Both the position numbers and the translations under genes were made by a program. A stretch of DNA of 62,000 nucleotides, from assembly GCA_905221605.1 (NCBI GenBank), contig CAJNDS010000113.1, positions 72,501 through 134,500 of the forward strand. The letters run 5' to 3'. This DNA is from Symbiodinium natans. Taxonomy: Eukaryota > Sar > Dinophyceae > Suessiales > Symbiodiniaceae. Positions 1 to 8,580 of the stretch are shown in pieces; the stretch's first letter is position 1, and every line of letters starts with the position of its first letter. Below the pieces are notes generated by a model. The model made no database searches. It had not been told where the DNA came from and worked only from the letters and a program-made list of their open reading frames with translations.

Positions 1-870
1 GGTCTGCGCAGGCATCGCAAGAGCACACTAGTCACTGTCTATGACCTAGCCCCTAAAAGCCGACTACCGTTCAGGGCTTGAGGATCTCACCTGCCACCGT
101 TTGAAAAGCCTGGAAGCAGTACCTATGTAGCCTCTGTAAGGTTTAAAGGTGAAGGGTTTAGGTTGCATTGCTTAACCTTGGAACCTTCTCGGGTTTTAAG
201 GTTTAACCCCTCCTCAGTTGTTGTTGGCAACCGTTTCCTTTTTCGGCATTTCAGGGACTGTAAGTTTCCAATCAAGGTTTTGGAGGGTCCAAAGTCCGGC
301 CTAATGTCTAGAAGCAGGAGTCAGCCTGTGGTTTTGGGCAGGCCACACTAAGCTTGCCACCGTTTCAGTGGCCTGGAACCTGTTGTTAGCTTGCCGCCGT
401 TTTAGGGGCCTGGAACCAGTGCTCAGCCTCTGTTTTGTTGTATGGTCATGGTTTTGGGCAAGCCACAAAGCACCTTTCACACTGCATATCATTTAAGCTT
501 GCCACCGTTTCAGTGGCCTGGAACCAGTACTTAGGCTCAGCGAAAGCAGGAACCAAAGCGAGCGTGTGTTTTGGCGGGTTGTGGATTTTTTTGTTTGTCG
601 TCGTTTTAGGGGCCTGGAACCAGTACCCAGGCCTGCTTTGTTGTTTTGTCACGGTCTTGGGCTTGCCACAGCGCCTTTTAGGGTTTAGGGCTGCCGTGCA
701 ACTTCTCCTTTTTGGGGCTTGGGCCTGTTCTGGGCCTGTTCTGCGCCTGCAGTCCAGGAATCCAGACTTTGAACCCTTTTAAATGCCTGGAACCAGCACT
801 CAGCCTCTACTTCTAGGGTTTTGGGCTTGCCACACAGCACCTTTTAGGATTGAGGGTTTGCCAGCCAATG
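1..870. repeat. diverged tandem/dispersed repeat block
   Basis: Between about 300 and 870 the sequence repeats a unit of roughly 120-150 bases. It is recognisable by a segment like cttgccaccgtttcagtggcctggaacc (seen near 351, 386, 497, 598 and, decayed, 780) and by a second segment around ggttttgggcaagccacaaagcacc (near 330, 450, 655, 818). The core is the same kind of GTTTC/GGAAC dyad found in the introns of the transposase gene to the right. No convincing coding sequence was found here; small open frames are not supported by any domain. Confidence 0.55.
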
Positions 871-950
871 TCTTTACGGAGGTTTGCCTTCTCCCATCGG
901 CGTTTCAGGGGACCCAAAGTCAGAGATAGCACACGATTGTATGGAGAAAC

Positions 951-1030
951 CAAAAGCTCGCCTCCGGGATTCGAACCTGGACATGAGCGGTCGACAGCCC
1001 AACACCTTAACCGCCCGACCATTGGTGCTC
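951..1030 (-). pseudogene. tRNA-like sequence, probable tRNA relic
   Basis: On the minus strand an exact box B (GGTTCGAATCC, plus positions 967-977) follows a near-consensus box A (TGGTCGGGCGG, plus 1011-1021). The TTCGAAT loop is flanked by CCAGG and CCCGG, a T-stem with one mismatch, and a TTTT run follows about 20 nt after box B, as for Pol III termination. I could not pair an acceptor stem or a proper anticodon stem, so a decayed tRNA or the head of a tRNA-derived SINE is more likely than a working tRNA. Confidence 0.5.
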
Positions 1031-1242
1031 CTTACTGCCATAGTCTTTCTAGCAATTAAAACCAATGGAAGTGACTTCCCCACCAAGTAACCCTAAGCCC
1101 CTATCCTAAACCTGAAGGCTAAGCCCTATCTCAAGGGTTGATTGGATTTGTGCCTTGCAAGGTATCTGGACTTAGGGTTTCAAGTGGTCTTGCGATGCTC
1201 TTGCCCAGACGGCCGTGTCTGGAACTCTTTGGAGACTCATGA

Positions 1243-1461
1243 ACGCCTCTGGACAAGAAAACAAGCAGGCACCAAAAGTCGTCGCCCTTGGAGACTCAGT
1301 CGTCGGAGTCTGAGCAACTCTCTGCTGAGGAACTGGAGCTGCTGGAAGTGGAAGCGGAGCTTGCCGAGCCCAGCGAGGGTGCGTCTGGAACTGGATCCGC
1401 CTGGAAGCGTTTTGGGATACTTTTGAAGGTACTGAAACACTGTTTGGGCCATGCTTTATAG
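1243..1461 (+). other. unrecognised acidic coding-like segment
   Basis: An open frame of about 72 codons lies between a TGA at 1240 and a TAG at 1459. Its middle is rich in Glu, Leu and Ser (for example SSESEQLSAEELELLEVEAE) and looks more protein-like than the other frames. It has no start codon of its own and no recognised domain. It lies just beyond the 3' end of the minus-strand transposase gene and is convergent with it. It may be an exon relic or chance. Confidence 0.2.
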
Positions 1462-1493
1462 GGGGTGAAAGGGACTGAGAGTGAGGAAGGTGT

Positions 1494-1803
1494 TTAGGCG
1501 GACAGCGCCTCGAAATCCAAGCCAGCTTCCATTGGCCTGGCGTCTGCGTCATCCGAAAGATCCTCCTTGTCACTGTCGGCCTCCATGTTCCAGTCCTCGT
1601 CATCCCAATGTCCGGCGCGTGTGTCGCAGTGCTTCCTCTTCTTGCCGCACGCTGCGAGTTTGCGGTACTTGTCGCAGATCACTGCGCTGGCAACCCGCGC
1701 ATCCCAGGAGAAGTTGTTCTGAAGCACATTCCCGGTGGTGAACTTGACCAGGCCATTGATCCTTTCGGATGCGCTTTGCGAAGGCACACAGCCTGCCAGG
1801 AAT
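1494..1803 (-). CDS. hAT-like transposase, C-terminal exon
   Basis: This exon reads GCVPSQSASERINGLVKFTTG, cut here to its key part SQSASER, and ends at a TAA (1494-1496). The SASER motif followed by a hydrophobic stretch resembles the C-terminal dimerisation region of hAT transposases (typically P-S-S-x-x-S-E-R). The tail is acidic (EADSDKEDLSDDADARP). It is preceded by AG (CCTGGCAG). If spliced to the exon ending near 3725 the junction would read LRLAG-CVPSQSASER, which fits the family pattern. The assignment rests on motif resemblance and on lying on the same strand, in order, with the other transposase exons. Confidence 0.6.
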
Positions 1804-2340
1804 TCAAAGGCTGTTTAGGGTTCTATTTGTGTGTTTCAAGGACTTGAAACGCTTTCAGGTGTAAGGTCAGGTGTAAGGTTCAGGGCATTCTCAAGGACGG
1901 TGAGGGACGAGCCTTTCTTTTCTCTGTTTCAAGGAGTCGAGAAGCTTTCTGCTCGCCAAAACCGTCGCATGCACCCGCTTAGAAGGTTTCTGTGCAAGAA
2001 GCGACTTGCAAGCCATGCCTCTGGCCAGAGCCCTCACGAAAGAGCATGACAGAAGACCTTCATTTCTGACTTTCAAGGACCTAAAAAGGCTGTTTGAAGC
2101 AGAGTTTGCTTTACAAGGGGCACGGGGGCTCAACACATGCCATTTCTGTGTTGGAACACCCTAAAACACCACCTGCCGGTTTGGGTTTAGGTTTGGGGTT
2201 TAGGGTTTCGGGTTTAAGGTTGAGGGTTGAGGGTTTAGGGTTTAGGTTTAGGTTTGGGGTTTAGGGTTTCACGTTTAGGGGTTGAGGTTGATAGGGTGTA
2301 CACCAGTCCAGGACCGAGCTTTCAGGGCCTTAAAAGCTTC
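1804..2340. other. intron-like spacer with dyads and telomere-like stretch
   Basis: This lies inside the inferred last intron of the transposase gene. It carries several GTTTCAAGG...TTGAAAC-like dyads (near 1832-1852, 1927-1950, 2075-2095, 2318-2336). At 2165-2290 it has a degenerate G-rich telomere-like stretch (TTTAGGG, TTTGGGG, TTGAGGG variants). No gene was seen on either strand. Confidence 0.5.
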
Positions 2341-2378
2341 CGTTGATGGCTCTGGCGCCCTTTCAGAAGCTGCCCAAC

Positions 2379-2951
2379 CTAGCGCCTCTTTGCGCAGCGG
2401 TTCTTGGGGGCTGGATTTTTGGCAACCCTAGGGGTTCTTGGCTGCTTCTGCAAGCCGCTGAGAAACTTACGCTGCTTCAGAACACGCTGTCGGCGACTGG
2501 AGGGCGCCCTGTGCATCACTGCGAACTTGGCCTGGTAAAGCTCTATGACGCGGTGGCGGTCTGCGGCGCATTGCAGAAGCTGGATTGCGCTCGCCGACAT
2601 GCCATCCGCAAGGTGTCGCAGCTGCACAAGGTCCACGCGACACACGCTGCTAGCACCACGGTGGTTGGCAAGCTTCTCTGCTGCAGCGATGATCTCGATC
2701 ATTGCTGCTTCGGCCGCCGTCTGCAACGCCGCCATGCCCTTCATCTTTATGGTCAGGTCATTCCACTCCAACCCGTTCTCCTCGCAAAGACATGCTAGGA
2801 TGGCTCTGACGAGGTTCCGGAAGTGCTTGCCCGGTATAGCGTGCTTGCCGGACTTCTGCTCTGTTTTGATCTCCTGGTCGGCGATCTCTCCTTGCTTGTA
2901 TCCGCTTCTGGCTGCAGGCGCGGCCGCTGCCGGTTTTTTTTTGGGCGGCAT
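2379..2951 (-). CDS. divergent histone H3-fold protein
   Basis: A 190-codon open frame starts MPPKKKPAAAAPAAR. Residues about 33-117 follow the H3 pattern: KSxxxxIxxxxFRNLVRAI matches the H3 alpha-N segment (KSxxxxIxxxxFxxLVRxI). MAALQTAAEA matches the alpha-2 signature (MALQEASEA), and H97 followed by a D-L-V-Q-L-R-H-L segment matches the H3 C-terminal helix. Relative to H3 it has about seven extra residues before alpha-2, a short tail without the ARTKQTARKS start, and a basic C-terminal extension of about 70 residues that may be partly intronic. It lies on the same strand inside the inferred last intron of the hAT-like gene. Dinoflagellates are known to keep highly divergent histone variants. 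Whether this is nuclear, centromeric, virus-like or captured cargo cannot be told from the sequence. Confidence 0.6.
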   Translation of the reverse strand: MPPKKKPAAAAPAARSGYKQGEIADQEIKTEQKSGKHAIPGKHFRNLVRAILACLCEENGLEWNDLTIKMKGMAALQTAAEAAMIEIIAAAEKLANHRGASSVCRVDLVQLRHLADGMSASAIQLLQCAADRHRVIELYQAKFAVMHRAPSSRRQRVLKQRKFLSGLQKQPRTPRVAKNPAPKNRCAKRR

Positions 2952-3389
2952 GGCTTGAGCCAGGCTTCCCGATTACGCGCCTGTTTCGCAGCATGCTTTG
3001 CGCATGCCTTCCAACGCAGAAAAGCTGCAAGAATGCAGACATTACGCAGGGCCAAGGCGGCAGGGTCGAGGACCCAATGCGGGACAAACACCGAGAGCGG
3101 ACACGACACACGTGGGCCCAAACGACCAACCGCTGGCACAGGCCGAGGCGTGAGAAACATGAGCCACACAACCCTAAAAAACTCCATGACCGGCCGCAGC
3201 CAGGCGAGAACAGCATTTCCCGACACCCCAGACCGTAAACCCAACAAGATTTACAGAACTCGAAAGTGTCATCCCTCGCAGGAAAGCAAGCCTCCGTCCC
3301 GAAAAAGAACCGAAAACCCTCAAACCAAAACCGTCAACCCTACCACAGGGCCGCCAACGGCTGTGATTGTTTGGGTTTCGGACACAGTA

Positions 3390-3700
3390 GACCCTAAACC
3401 CGAGCCCCTGCGCTGCTTTGGAGAGCTCGAAACATAAGTTTAAGAATGACTTCTACTGCACAACTGCCACGGGACCCCAAACCCTGAGGCCGAACCCTCA
3501 ACCCTGCCCCTTTGCTAGTTTGGGGAGCTCGAAACATCGCTAAACATAACTTCTTCTACAGCAGAAGCTGCCACGGGACCCCAAAACCTGAGCCCAAACC
3601 CTGAACCCTTCCATTTTTCCCTCAACCCTAGCCCCTTTGCTACTTTGGGGAGCTCGAAACATGGGTTGAACATAACTTCTTCCAGCACAAACTGCTACAC
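3390..3700. repeat. three-copy tandem repeat, about 100-125 bp
   Basis: The phrase ttggggagctcgaaacat occurs at about 3418-3435, 3520-3537 and 3645-3662. Each copy is followed by an AACTTCTTC-like and a GCCACGGGACCCCAAA-like segment, giving three diverged tandem units. Unit ends carry CCCTAAACCC-like bases. It sits in the same inferred intron as the H3-like ORF. No coding function is seen. Confidence 0.6.
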
Positions 3701-3724
3701 GAGTCCAGGCAAGCCAGGCCTGCC

Positions 3725-3905
3725 AAGCGAAGCATGATGTGGCAAAGCTCGGGAGCATCCAAATCATGCGCGCACCAGAGCTGGTGCAATGGGATGGGGC
3801 GGCTGCGCTTGGGATTGGCCATGAAATCAAAGCCCGCGTCATCCCACCAGCTTGCCAACTTCCTCAGCACAGTTGCCGGCTTGGGGTCTTTGGAAAAAAG
3901 GGGTT
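3725..3905 (-). CDS. hAT-like transposase, penultimate exon
   Basis: The minus-strand reading includes KDPKPATVLRKLASWWDD and continues through PLHQLWCAHDLDAPELCH to IMLRLAG. Paired tryptophans followed by a P-x-L-x-x-L region and a LAxxxL-type helix fit the hAT region just upstream of the SER motif. Upstream bases CCAAAG could be a 3' splice site. The exon probably ends in GCAG before GCCTGG, a GC donor. The exon limits are my inference; the reading frame is open and protein-like only in this frame. Confidence 0.5.
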
Positions 3906-3944
3906 GGTTTTGGTAATTCTGGGTGGGGGGATAGGGGTGTCAGA

Positions 3945-4145
3945 CAAGCGTCCGCGGACAAAAGGACCCAGTTTGTGTCATGTAGCTCCGCAGCTGGGCT
4001 CGCGCCTGCTTCTGACGCGGCTTCTCCTGGAAGATGCGAGGTATGATGTCCAGCATTGCCCGCTCCGCATGGAAGGCCAATGACCGGAAGCATTTTGCAT
4101 CGTCCAAGCCAGAGGGCATGTTCTTGGTCGGATCAAACCCTGCCT
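3945..4145 (-). CDS. hAT-like transposase, internal exon
   Basis: An open minus-strand segment contains AGFDPTKNMPSGLDDAKCF and continues HAERAMLDIIPRIF through a basic RQKQARAQLR stretch. It follows CTCTGCCAG, a good 3' splice site. I do not recognise the motif itself; its place between the DUF659-type core and the C-terminal exons, on the same strand, makes it part of the same gene. Upstream, two or three short introns with dyads lie at 4146-4440, possibly with a small exon near 4214-4290. Confidence 0.45.
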
Positions 4146-4439
4146 GGCAGAGAAAACAGTGGCTGAAACAAGATTGCAAGCCCTTAAAACCTTGTTTTGA
4201 CAACCATATGCGCTGTGTCGTCTGCTTGCAACAGGAATACGTCCTGGATGTGGGAACACTGCGAACGCTGCTGGTCGGCACATCAAAATGTTGTTTTGAA
4301 CCCTTGAAACCAGTGTTTAGAACAGGGCACGACTTGCATGGTGCGCTCATAGCAGGAAGCGGTCCCGGAAGTTGAACAGTGCCGGTTCGTGGCATGAAGA
4401 CGTTGTTTCAACCCCCTGAAACCAGTGCTTGCCCCTACA
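4146..4439 (-). other. short introns with GTTTC/GAAAC dyads
   Basis: This interval holds three copies of a dyad that reads GGTTTCAAGGGTTCAAAAC or a close variant on the minus strand (near 4170-4205, 4288-4318 and 4398-4432). They are separated by about 80-base exon-like segments. The simplest reading is a run of short introns each carrying one dyad. One possible small exon contains HIQDVFLLQADDTAHM. The exact splice sites could not be fixed by eye. Confidence 0.4.
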
Positions 4440-5430
4440 TTTGGCCTCCAAGCGCATGGTTCCACGCTCGCGCACCTCCTCGCGGTACTTGATGACATGG
4501 AAGGGGTCCGCAAGGAAGGCGGCAACAGTCCAGTTGCTCATCAAAGCCTTGGCCATGTCGTTGTAAAGGCCGACCATTTTCTTCAGGTCCTGCTTCAGCG
4601 CCTCCTCGATGTCCACATCGTCTTTCGCACGCATCAAGCGGTAGCTGTAGCCCATGTTCTGGAATGCAGCGATTAGGTCATGCCTCAAGTCGATCAAATG
4701 AAGCAGCAAATGCGGCAAGGTCGCACTGGCTGCATCCACCAACCGCAATTTCCGCATGACGGGCTTGAGGATGGCCAGGAAAAACTTGGCCAGCTGCACA
4801 AACGCAGCCCGACTGCGCACAGCAATGCGATGGACGGCCTCCCAGTGCTTGAAGGGAGCGCACACATTCTTGGCCTCGTCGGTCCGAAAGTATAAGAAGG
4901 CCGGCAGGTTCATCTGGTAGGCCCGCTTGACCTGCCTCATCACGGGGTAGTGGCGAGACTTGCGGACCGTAACATAGAACACTGCGTGGCACTTCTTGCC
5001 TGCAGCGCGCGATCTGCGGCGAGCCTGCTTGGCTGCGAGACGTTGCAACGCAGCACGCGCCCGCGACTTCGAGGAAGCGAACTTCGTCAGGCGCTTGGCA
5101 CAGTGACGTGCCCTGTCCAAGAGCTCGACGTTCTTCACGAGCTTCCCGAAGAAATTGTCCAGCGCGTGGAAAGCGCAGGGCAAGAAGGCGATGCTTGGGT
5201 ACTTCTCTGCCAAGACTTTCATGGCAGCCTTGTTGACATTTGGGCTATCCATGACCACAGCAGCGACCAGGTTGACCGGCACAGAGGGGGCCGGATGACC
5301 ATCAACCTGCGAAAAGATGGCCTCGACGTACTCGGCTGTGTGGTCCGTGTCCTTCGGAACCGCACTCATGTCCTCCGACCTCAAGAAGCGCTCCTCGCCA
5401 CAGCCCACGACCTTGCGCTGTCAACGACTG
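4440..5430 (-). CDS. hAT-like transposase, core exon (DUF659-type)
   Basis: A minus-strand frame of about 330 codons reads VVMDSPNVNKAAMKVL, then FLPCAFHALDNFFGKL. These match the DUF659/hAT core, where an acidic residue in a V-x-D-x-x-x-N setting precedes a C-x-x-H motif. The rest is helical and basic (RARAALQRLAAKQARRRSR), then ends with FLADPFHVIKYREEVRERG. The frame probably begins after GCGCAAG near 5430 and leaves at AAAT before GTAGGG near 4438. The gene encodes the transposase of a cut-and-paste DNA transposon. No frameshift was seen within this exon, so the element may not be old. Confidence 0.65.
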
Positions 5431-5788
5431 GCTTGACTGGCTTTCAGCAAACGCTAATTGACCTGGACACGTGTTTCAAGTAGCCAAAACTGCGTTTCAA
5501 GTAGGACAGCATCGTTTTGGTGGAGACACGCTCACAGTCCACTTGGAAACAACGGGCCACCGCTCCCGTCCGCGGAGAGGGGGAAAATCACGCGCCTCCA
5601 CAACGTAGTTTCACGCTGTTTAACGAGTGGGCAAAGGACGAAATCCCAAGAGCAGCAGTAGCAAGCAAAATTGTAGGTTTCATGTGGGCAGGCTTCATGG
5701 CAGGAGCCGGCCCGAGTGGCTGGCAACCGTTTCAAGGATGCAAAACGTTGTTTCAATTCCCAAAAACAGTATTCAGCTGGAAGCAATT
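5431..5788. other. intron of the transposase gene, left part
   Basis: No gene is seen. The stretch contains a long dyad at about 5728-5775 (GTTTCAAGG...AAACGTTGTTTC) and one near 5480 (GTTTCAAGTAGCC...GTTTCAAGTAGGAC). A CCGCGGAGAGG-rich patch lies near 5565-5585. Confidence 0.4.
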
Positions 5789-6112
5789 TTCTGCGGCAGG
5801 AGCTGCCCTGATTGTTTGGGAAACCTCAAAAACAAGTTTTAGGGGGCCCAAACTGCATTTGGGGTGAACACACAGAAGCTGAAGCACTAGCTGGACCCAT
5901 TCAAGCAATAGCAGGCAGCAGGAGCCGCCCTGAGTGTTCCGCAAACCTCAAAACCAAGTTTTAGGCAGCCCAAACTGCATTTGGGGCGAAGACACACAAC
6001 ATATAGCTGGACCCTGTGTCGCTTGCAGCAGTTTTCTGGGGCAAGAGCGGCCCGGAGTGCTTTGGAAACCTCAAAAACAAGTTTTAGGTAGCCCAAACTG
6101 CCTTCCAGGTAA
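5789..6112. repeat. three-copy tandem repeat, 122-123 bp
   Basis: The segment aaacctcaaaaacaagtttt recurs at 5821, 5943 (one change) and 6066, each followed by AGGxxGCCCAAACTGC. Periods are 122 and 123 bases. The interval between copies includes AGCTGGACCC and GCAGCAGxxxxxxGGxxxAGxxGC-like bases that are also repeated. It lies in the intron between the N-terminal and core exons of the transposase gene, and small open frames through it are only the repeat read aloud. Confidence 0.8.
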
Positions 6113-6129
6113 GTTCAAGCAGCCAAAAC

Positions 6130-6570
6130 TGCGCTTCAAGGCCAGCAACTGAGAGCGCCACAGCAGTGTTCAGCATCGACTCCTTGAACCTGCCCTCGGC
6201 CATCTTGCGGCCATCGACGGCCAAAGTCAAGTGTCGAACGGAAGCCATCCAAACAGACGTGTCGTGGACTGCTGCAGCAGACTCCAGCGGGCGCATCTTG
6301 GCGAGATCCTTGCGTCCAGGTGGTTTCCATGGCGCAGAGCCCACAAGCATCTCCTGCAAAGTCTTCATGGCCAACTTGAAGTGGTAGTTCTCCGCAAAGT
6401 TACTCGGAACACCGCCCGTGCTGAAAGCAACAGCCAGGAGGCGAGACACGTCCTTCTTGTTGGCCGCATCCACTCGGTAACGGCTGGGATCAGTGAGTGA
6501 AGCCGACAAGATGTCCCAGTTTTGCTCGGCAGCATCACCCTTCTTTTTCCTCGGGGGAGCATCCGTCATG
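6130..6570 (-). CDS. hAT-like transposase, N-terminal core exon
   Basis: On the minus strand the frame reads DVSRLLAVAFSTGGVPSNF, ending in a segment TLAVDGRKMAEGRFKESML. The pattern (a helix ending in xxxGxPxxxxE, a linker with PxRKxL, then T-L-x-x-D-G) matches the start of DUF659 hAT-like proteins, where the D is the first acidic catalytic residue. The frame likely ends near ALSVAG at about 6150. Upstream, the protein may begin at MTDAPPRKKKGD (about 6570), or this may be internal if the BED exon is joined. Confidence 0.6.
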
Positions 6571-6618
6571 GTGCCCATGTTGGACACATCGTCGCCAGCC
6601 AAGAACGCCCGGGCCTGG

Positions 6619-6692
6619 ACAGACTTCGGACAGACTTCGGACAGACTTCGGACAGACTTCGGACAGACTTCGGACAGACTCGGACAAACTAC
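6619..6692. repeat. 11-bp minisatellite
   Basis: The unit acttcggacag is repeated about six times, the last copies being one base short or altered. It lies just upstream (transcript sense) of the N-terminal core exon of the transposase gene. Since 11 is not a multiple of three, translation cycles through frames, so it is probably untranslated. Confidence 0.85.
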
Positions 6693-6699
6693 CCGAAGC

Positions 6700-7315
6700 C
6701 GCAAGAGTATCAAGAAGGGAAGCTCTTGTGATGACATGTCACCAAACGTTCTTTTGTCACCGGCCTTCAGGTGCTCGACACAGTTGAGATCCGCCAGCTG
6801 CCCCACAAGATTGAGCGGCGGAGCTGTGCAGAGCGACACCCCGGCAGCATCGCCACTGGACCAAAAGCCTGCATGAGTCAGCGGCCAAGCAGTCCCTCTA
6901 ACTGGAGAGCAAGCTGAAATCTCAGTTTGGAACCCCCCAAAGTCATTCCAAAGCCCACTACTGCAAGCAGTTTGGACACCTCACAACACCGATTCCTGAT
7001 CAGCTTCGGCGCCCAAATCCCTTTCTGAGACCCCGAAACCAACTGGGCTGGACACCTACTGAACCCAAGTCTATGGGCAATTTCAACACTCCAAATCACG
7101 TTCATAGGAGCGTTTTCCAAGACGAGACCGATATTGACATCTCTAGAGACTTGAAAACTGTACAACCTCTTCCAGAAGCAGTTTCAACACTCCGAAACCC
7201 AGTTCCAGAACCATTGCGCACTGCTCAGACAAACTCTTTGCTAACGGCAGACTGAACCCCCCAAACTTGATCACTCGACTGTTTCAAGCCCCTAAAACAT
7301 GCAACCAAGAAGCTC
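6700..7315. other. intron-like spacer of the transposase gene
   Basis: No supported gene. The stretch contains a GTTTCAAGCCCCTAAAAC dyad at about 7279-7300, next to the BED exon, and scattered remnants like CAGTTTGGACACC and CAGTTTCAACACTCC that may be diverged copies of it. Confidence 0.35.
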
Positions 7316-7319
7316 TTGG

Positions 7320-7575
7320 GAAGTCCCGTGGGCAGATAATGCCGAGCAGCCCTGCGTGCATCACCGCTGAAAAAGGCCGGGCAATGCCTGCACTTGTATC
7401 GCCCGCACTTCGCCGTTCCTGGGACCTCAAAGCTCTCGTGGCCGCCGTAGTGCAAGTTGATCCTCTTGGATTCCCCAGGCTGCAGCAGCACGAGGTGACT
7501 TGGGACGAGCAGCTCCATGACATGCTTGTTGTTGCGATTGTCAAAGCCGCGGCGCCCCATGGCCTCGACCCTCAA
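7320..7575 (-). CDS. BED-type zinc finger exon of hAT-like transposase
   Basis: The minus-strand frame reads KCGRYKCRHCPAFFSGDARR followed by AARHYL. C-x2-C with an aromatic FFSG and a later x-R-x-x-x-H fits the BED finger that hAT transposases use to bind their own ends. The frame is open upstream (KHVMELLVPSHLVLLQPGES). It ends near LPTGLPK, after which a dyad-bearing intron starts. It could begin at an ATG near 7575. A stand-alone C2H2-like gene is possible, but its place and strand fit the transposase. Confidence 0.5.
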
Positions 7576-7733
7576 ACAAGAAGATGCTCAGGCACTGGAA
7601 ATCCCTCATGGGTCTTGTCTGCTCATGTGTTTCGCAGCTCTGGAACTTCTGTTCACAACTCCTGCTCTCCACTTGGGCCTGCCGTAGACGTCACACAGCC
7701 CATGTCAACAACGACAAGATTTCACGCCAGCTG

Positions 7734-7880
7734 TTACACGTGCCAGCATCGATTTCGGAATGATCGTTTCTGCTATAACACGTGCCGCTCGGGAAATGTT
7801 ACACGTGGGAGCAAGTGAAATGAATCACGCTAACGTGGCAATCCGTGCAACGTGGCGTGCTAACGTGTAGCACGTCGTGA
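7734..7880. promoter_or_regulatory. cluster of TAACACGTG-like motifs
   Basis: Six related motifs occur within 150 bases: TTACACGTGCC (7735), ATAACACGTGCC (7778), TTACACGTGGG (7799), CTAACGTGGC (7831), CAACGTGGCG (7849) and CTAACGTGTAGCACGTCG (7861). They lie just upstream of the BED exon in the transcript sense. hAT ends commonly carry clustered subterminal motifs bound by the BED finger, so this may be the 5' subterminal region, or a promoter. No terminal inverted repeat was found to settle it. Confidence 0.4.
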
Positions 7881-7895
7881 AATGCCTACCTAGAA

Positions 7896-8524
7896 CTAAA
7901 ACGCCAAACCCTAAAACCCTAAACCCTAAAACCCTAAACCCCTAAAAGCCTAAAACCCTAAACCCTCAAACCAAAAACCCCAAAAACCCCACAAACCCAA
8001 AAACCTTAAATTCCTAGAACCTAAAAACCCAAAAGCCCAAAAACTCTAAAACCCTAAACTCCTAAAACCCTAAAACCCTAAAACCCTAAACCCCTAAACT
8101 CCTAAAACCCTAAAACCCTAAAATCCTAAAACCCTAAAACCCTAAATTCCTAGAACCCAAAAACCCAAAAGCCCAAAAAGACTAAAACCTCAAAACCCCG
8201 AAACCCCTAAAACCCTAAACTCCTAAAACCCTAAAACCCAAACCCCTAAAAGCCTTAAACCCTAAATTCCGAGAACCAAAAAACCCAAAAGCCCAAAAAC
8301 CCTAAAACCCTAAAACCAAACCCCTAAAACCCTAAAACCCTAAACTCCTAAAACCCTAAAACCCCAAAATCCTAAAACCCTAAAACCCTAAATTCCTAGA
8401 ACCCAAAAACCCAAAAGCCCCAAAACCCGAAAACCCCAAAACCCCGAAACCCCTAAAACCCTAAACTCCTAAAAGCCTAAAACCCTAAAATCCTAAACCC
8501 TAAAACCCTATACCCTAAACCCTG
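7896..8524. repeat. telomere-like array, mostly octamer CCCTAAAA variant
   Basis: About 630 bases of C-rich repeat, dominated by CCCTAAAA and CCTAAAAC units with interruptions such as CCTAGAACCCAAAAACCCAAAAGCCC. A higher-order pattern recurs: the phrase ttcctagaaccxaaaaacccaaaagccc appears near 8010, 8147, 8268 and 8391. The octamer differs from the heptamers that dominate the rest of the window. No gene. Confidence 0.85.
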
Positions 8525-8538
8525 AAGCCTATACCCGC

Positions 8539-8580
8539 CTGTAAGGGCGCTGGCGCGAAGACCGTGGGCGGAGTGCCAGG
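8539..8580 (-). CDS. microexon 9 (42 nt)
   Basis: Reads PGTPPTVFAPAPLQ, after CCACCTGCGCAG and before GCGGGTAT. Fourteen codons, again with the PGTPP motif. No downstream exon or stop was located beyond it before the octamer array at 7896-8524. Confidence 0.5.

Noticed and set aside
1172-1603. 143-codon minus-strand ORF
   Set aside because: It overlaps the end of the transposase exon in another frame and looks like a shadow.
2758-3437. Overlapping ORFs of 150-204 codons on both strands next to the H3-like ORF
   Set aside because: Composition is not protein-like, no motif is recognised, and they overlap the H3-fold frame or the tandem repeat.
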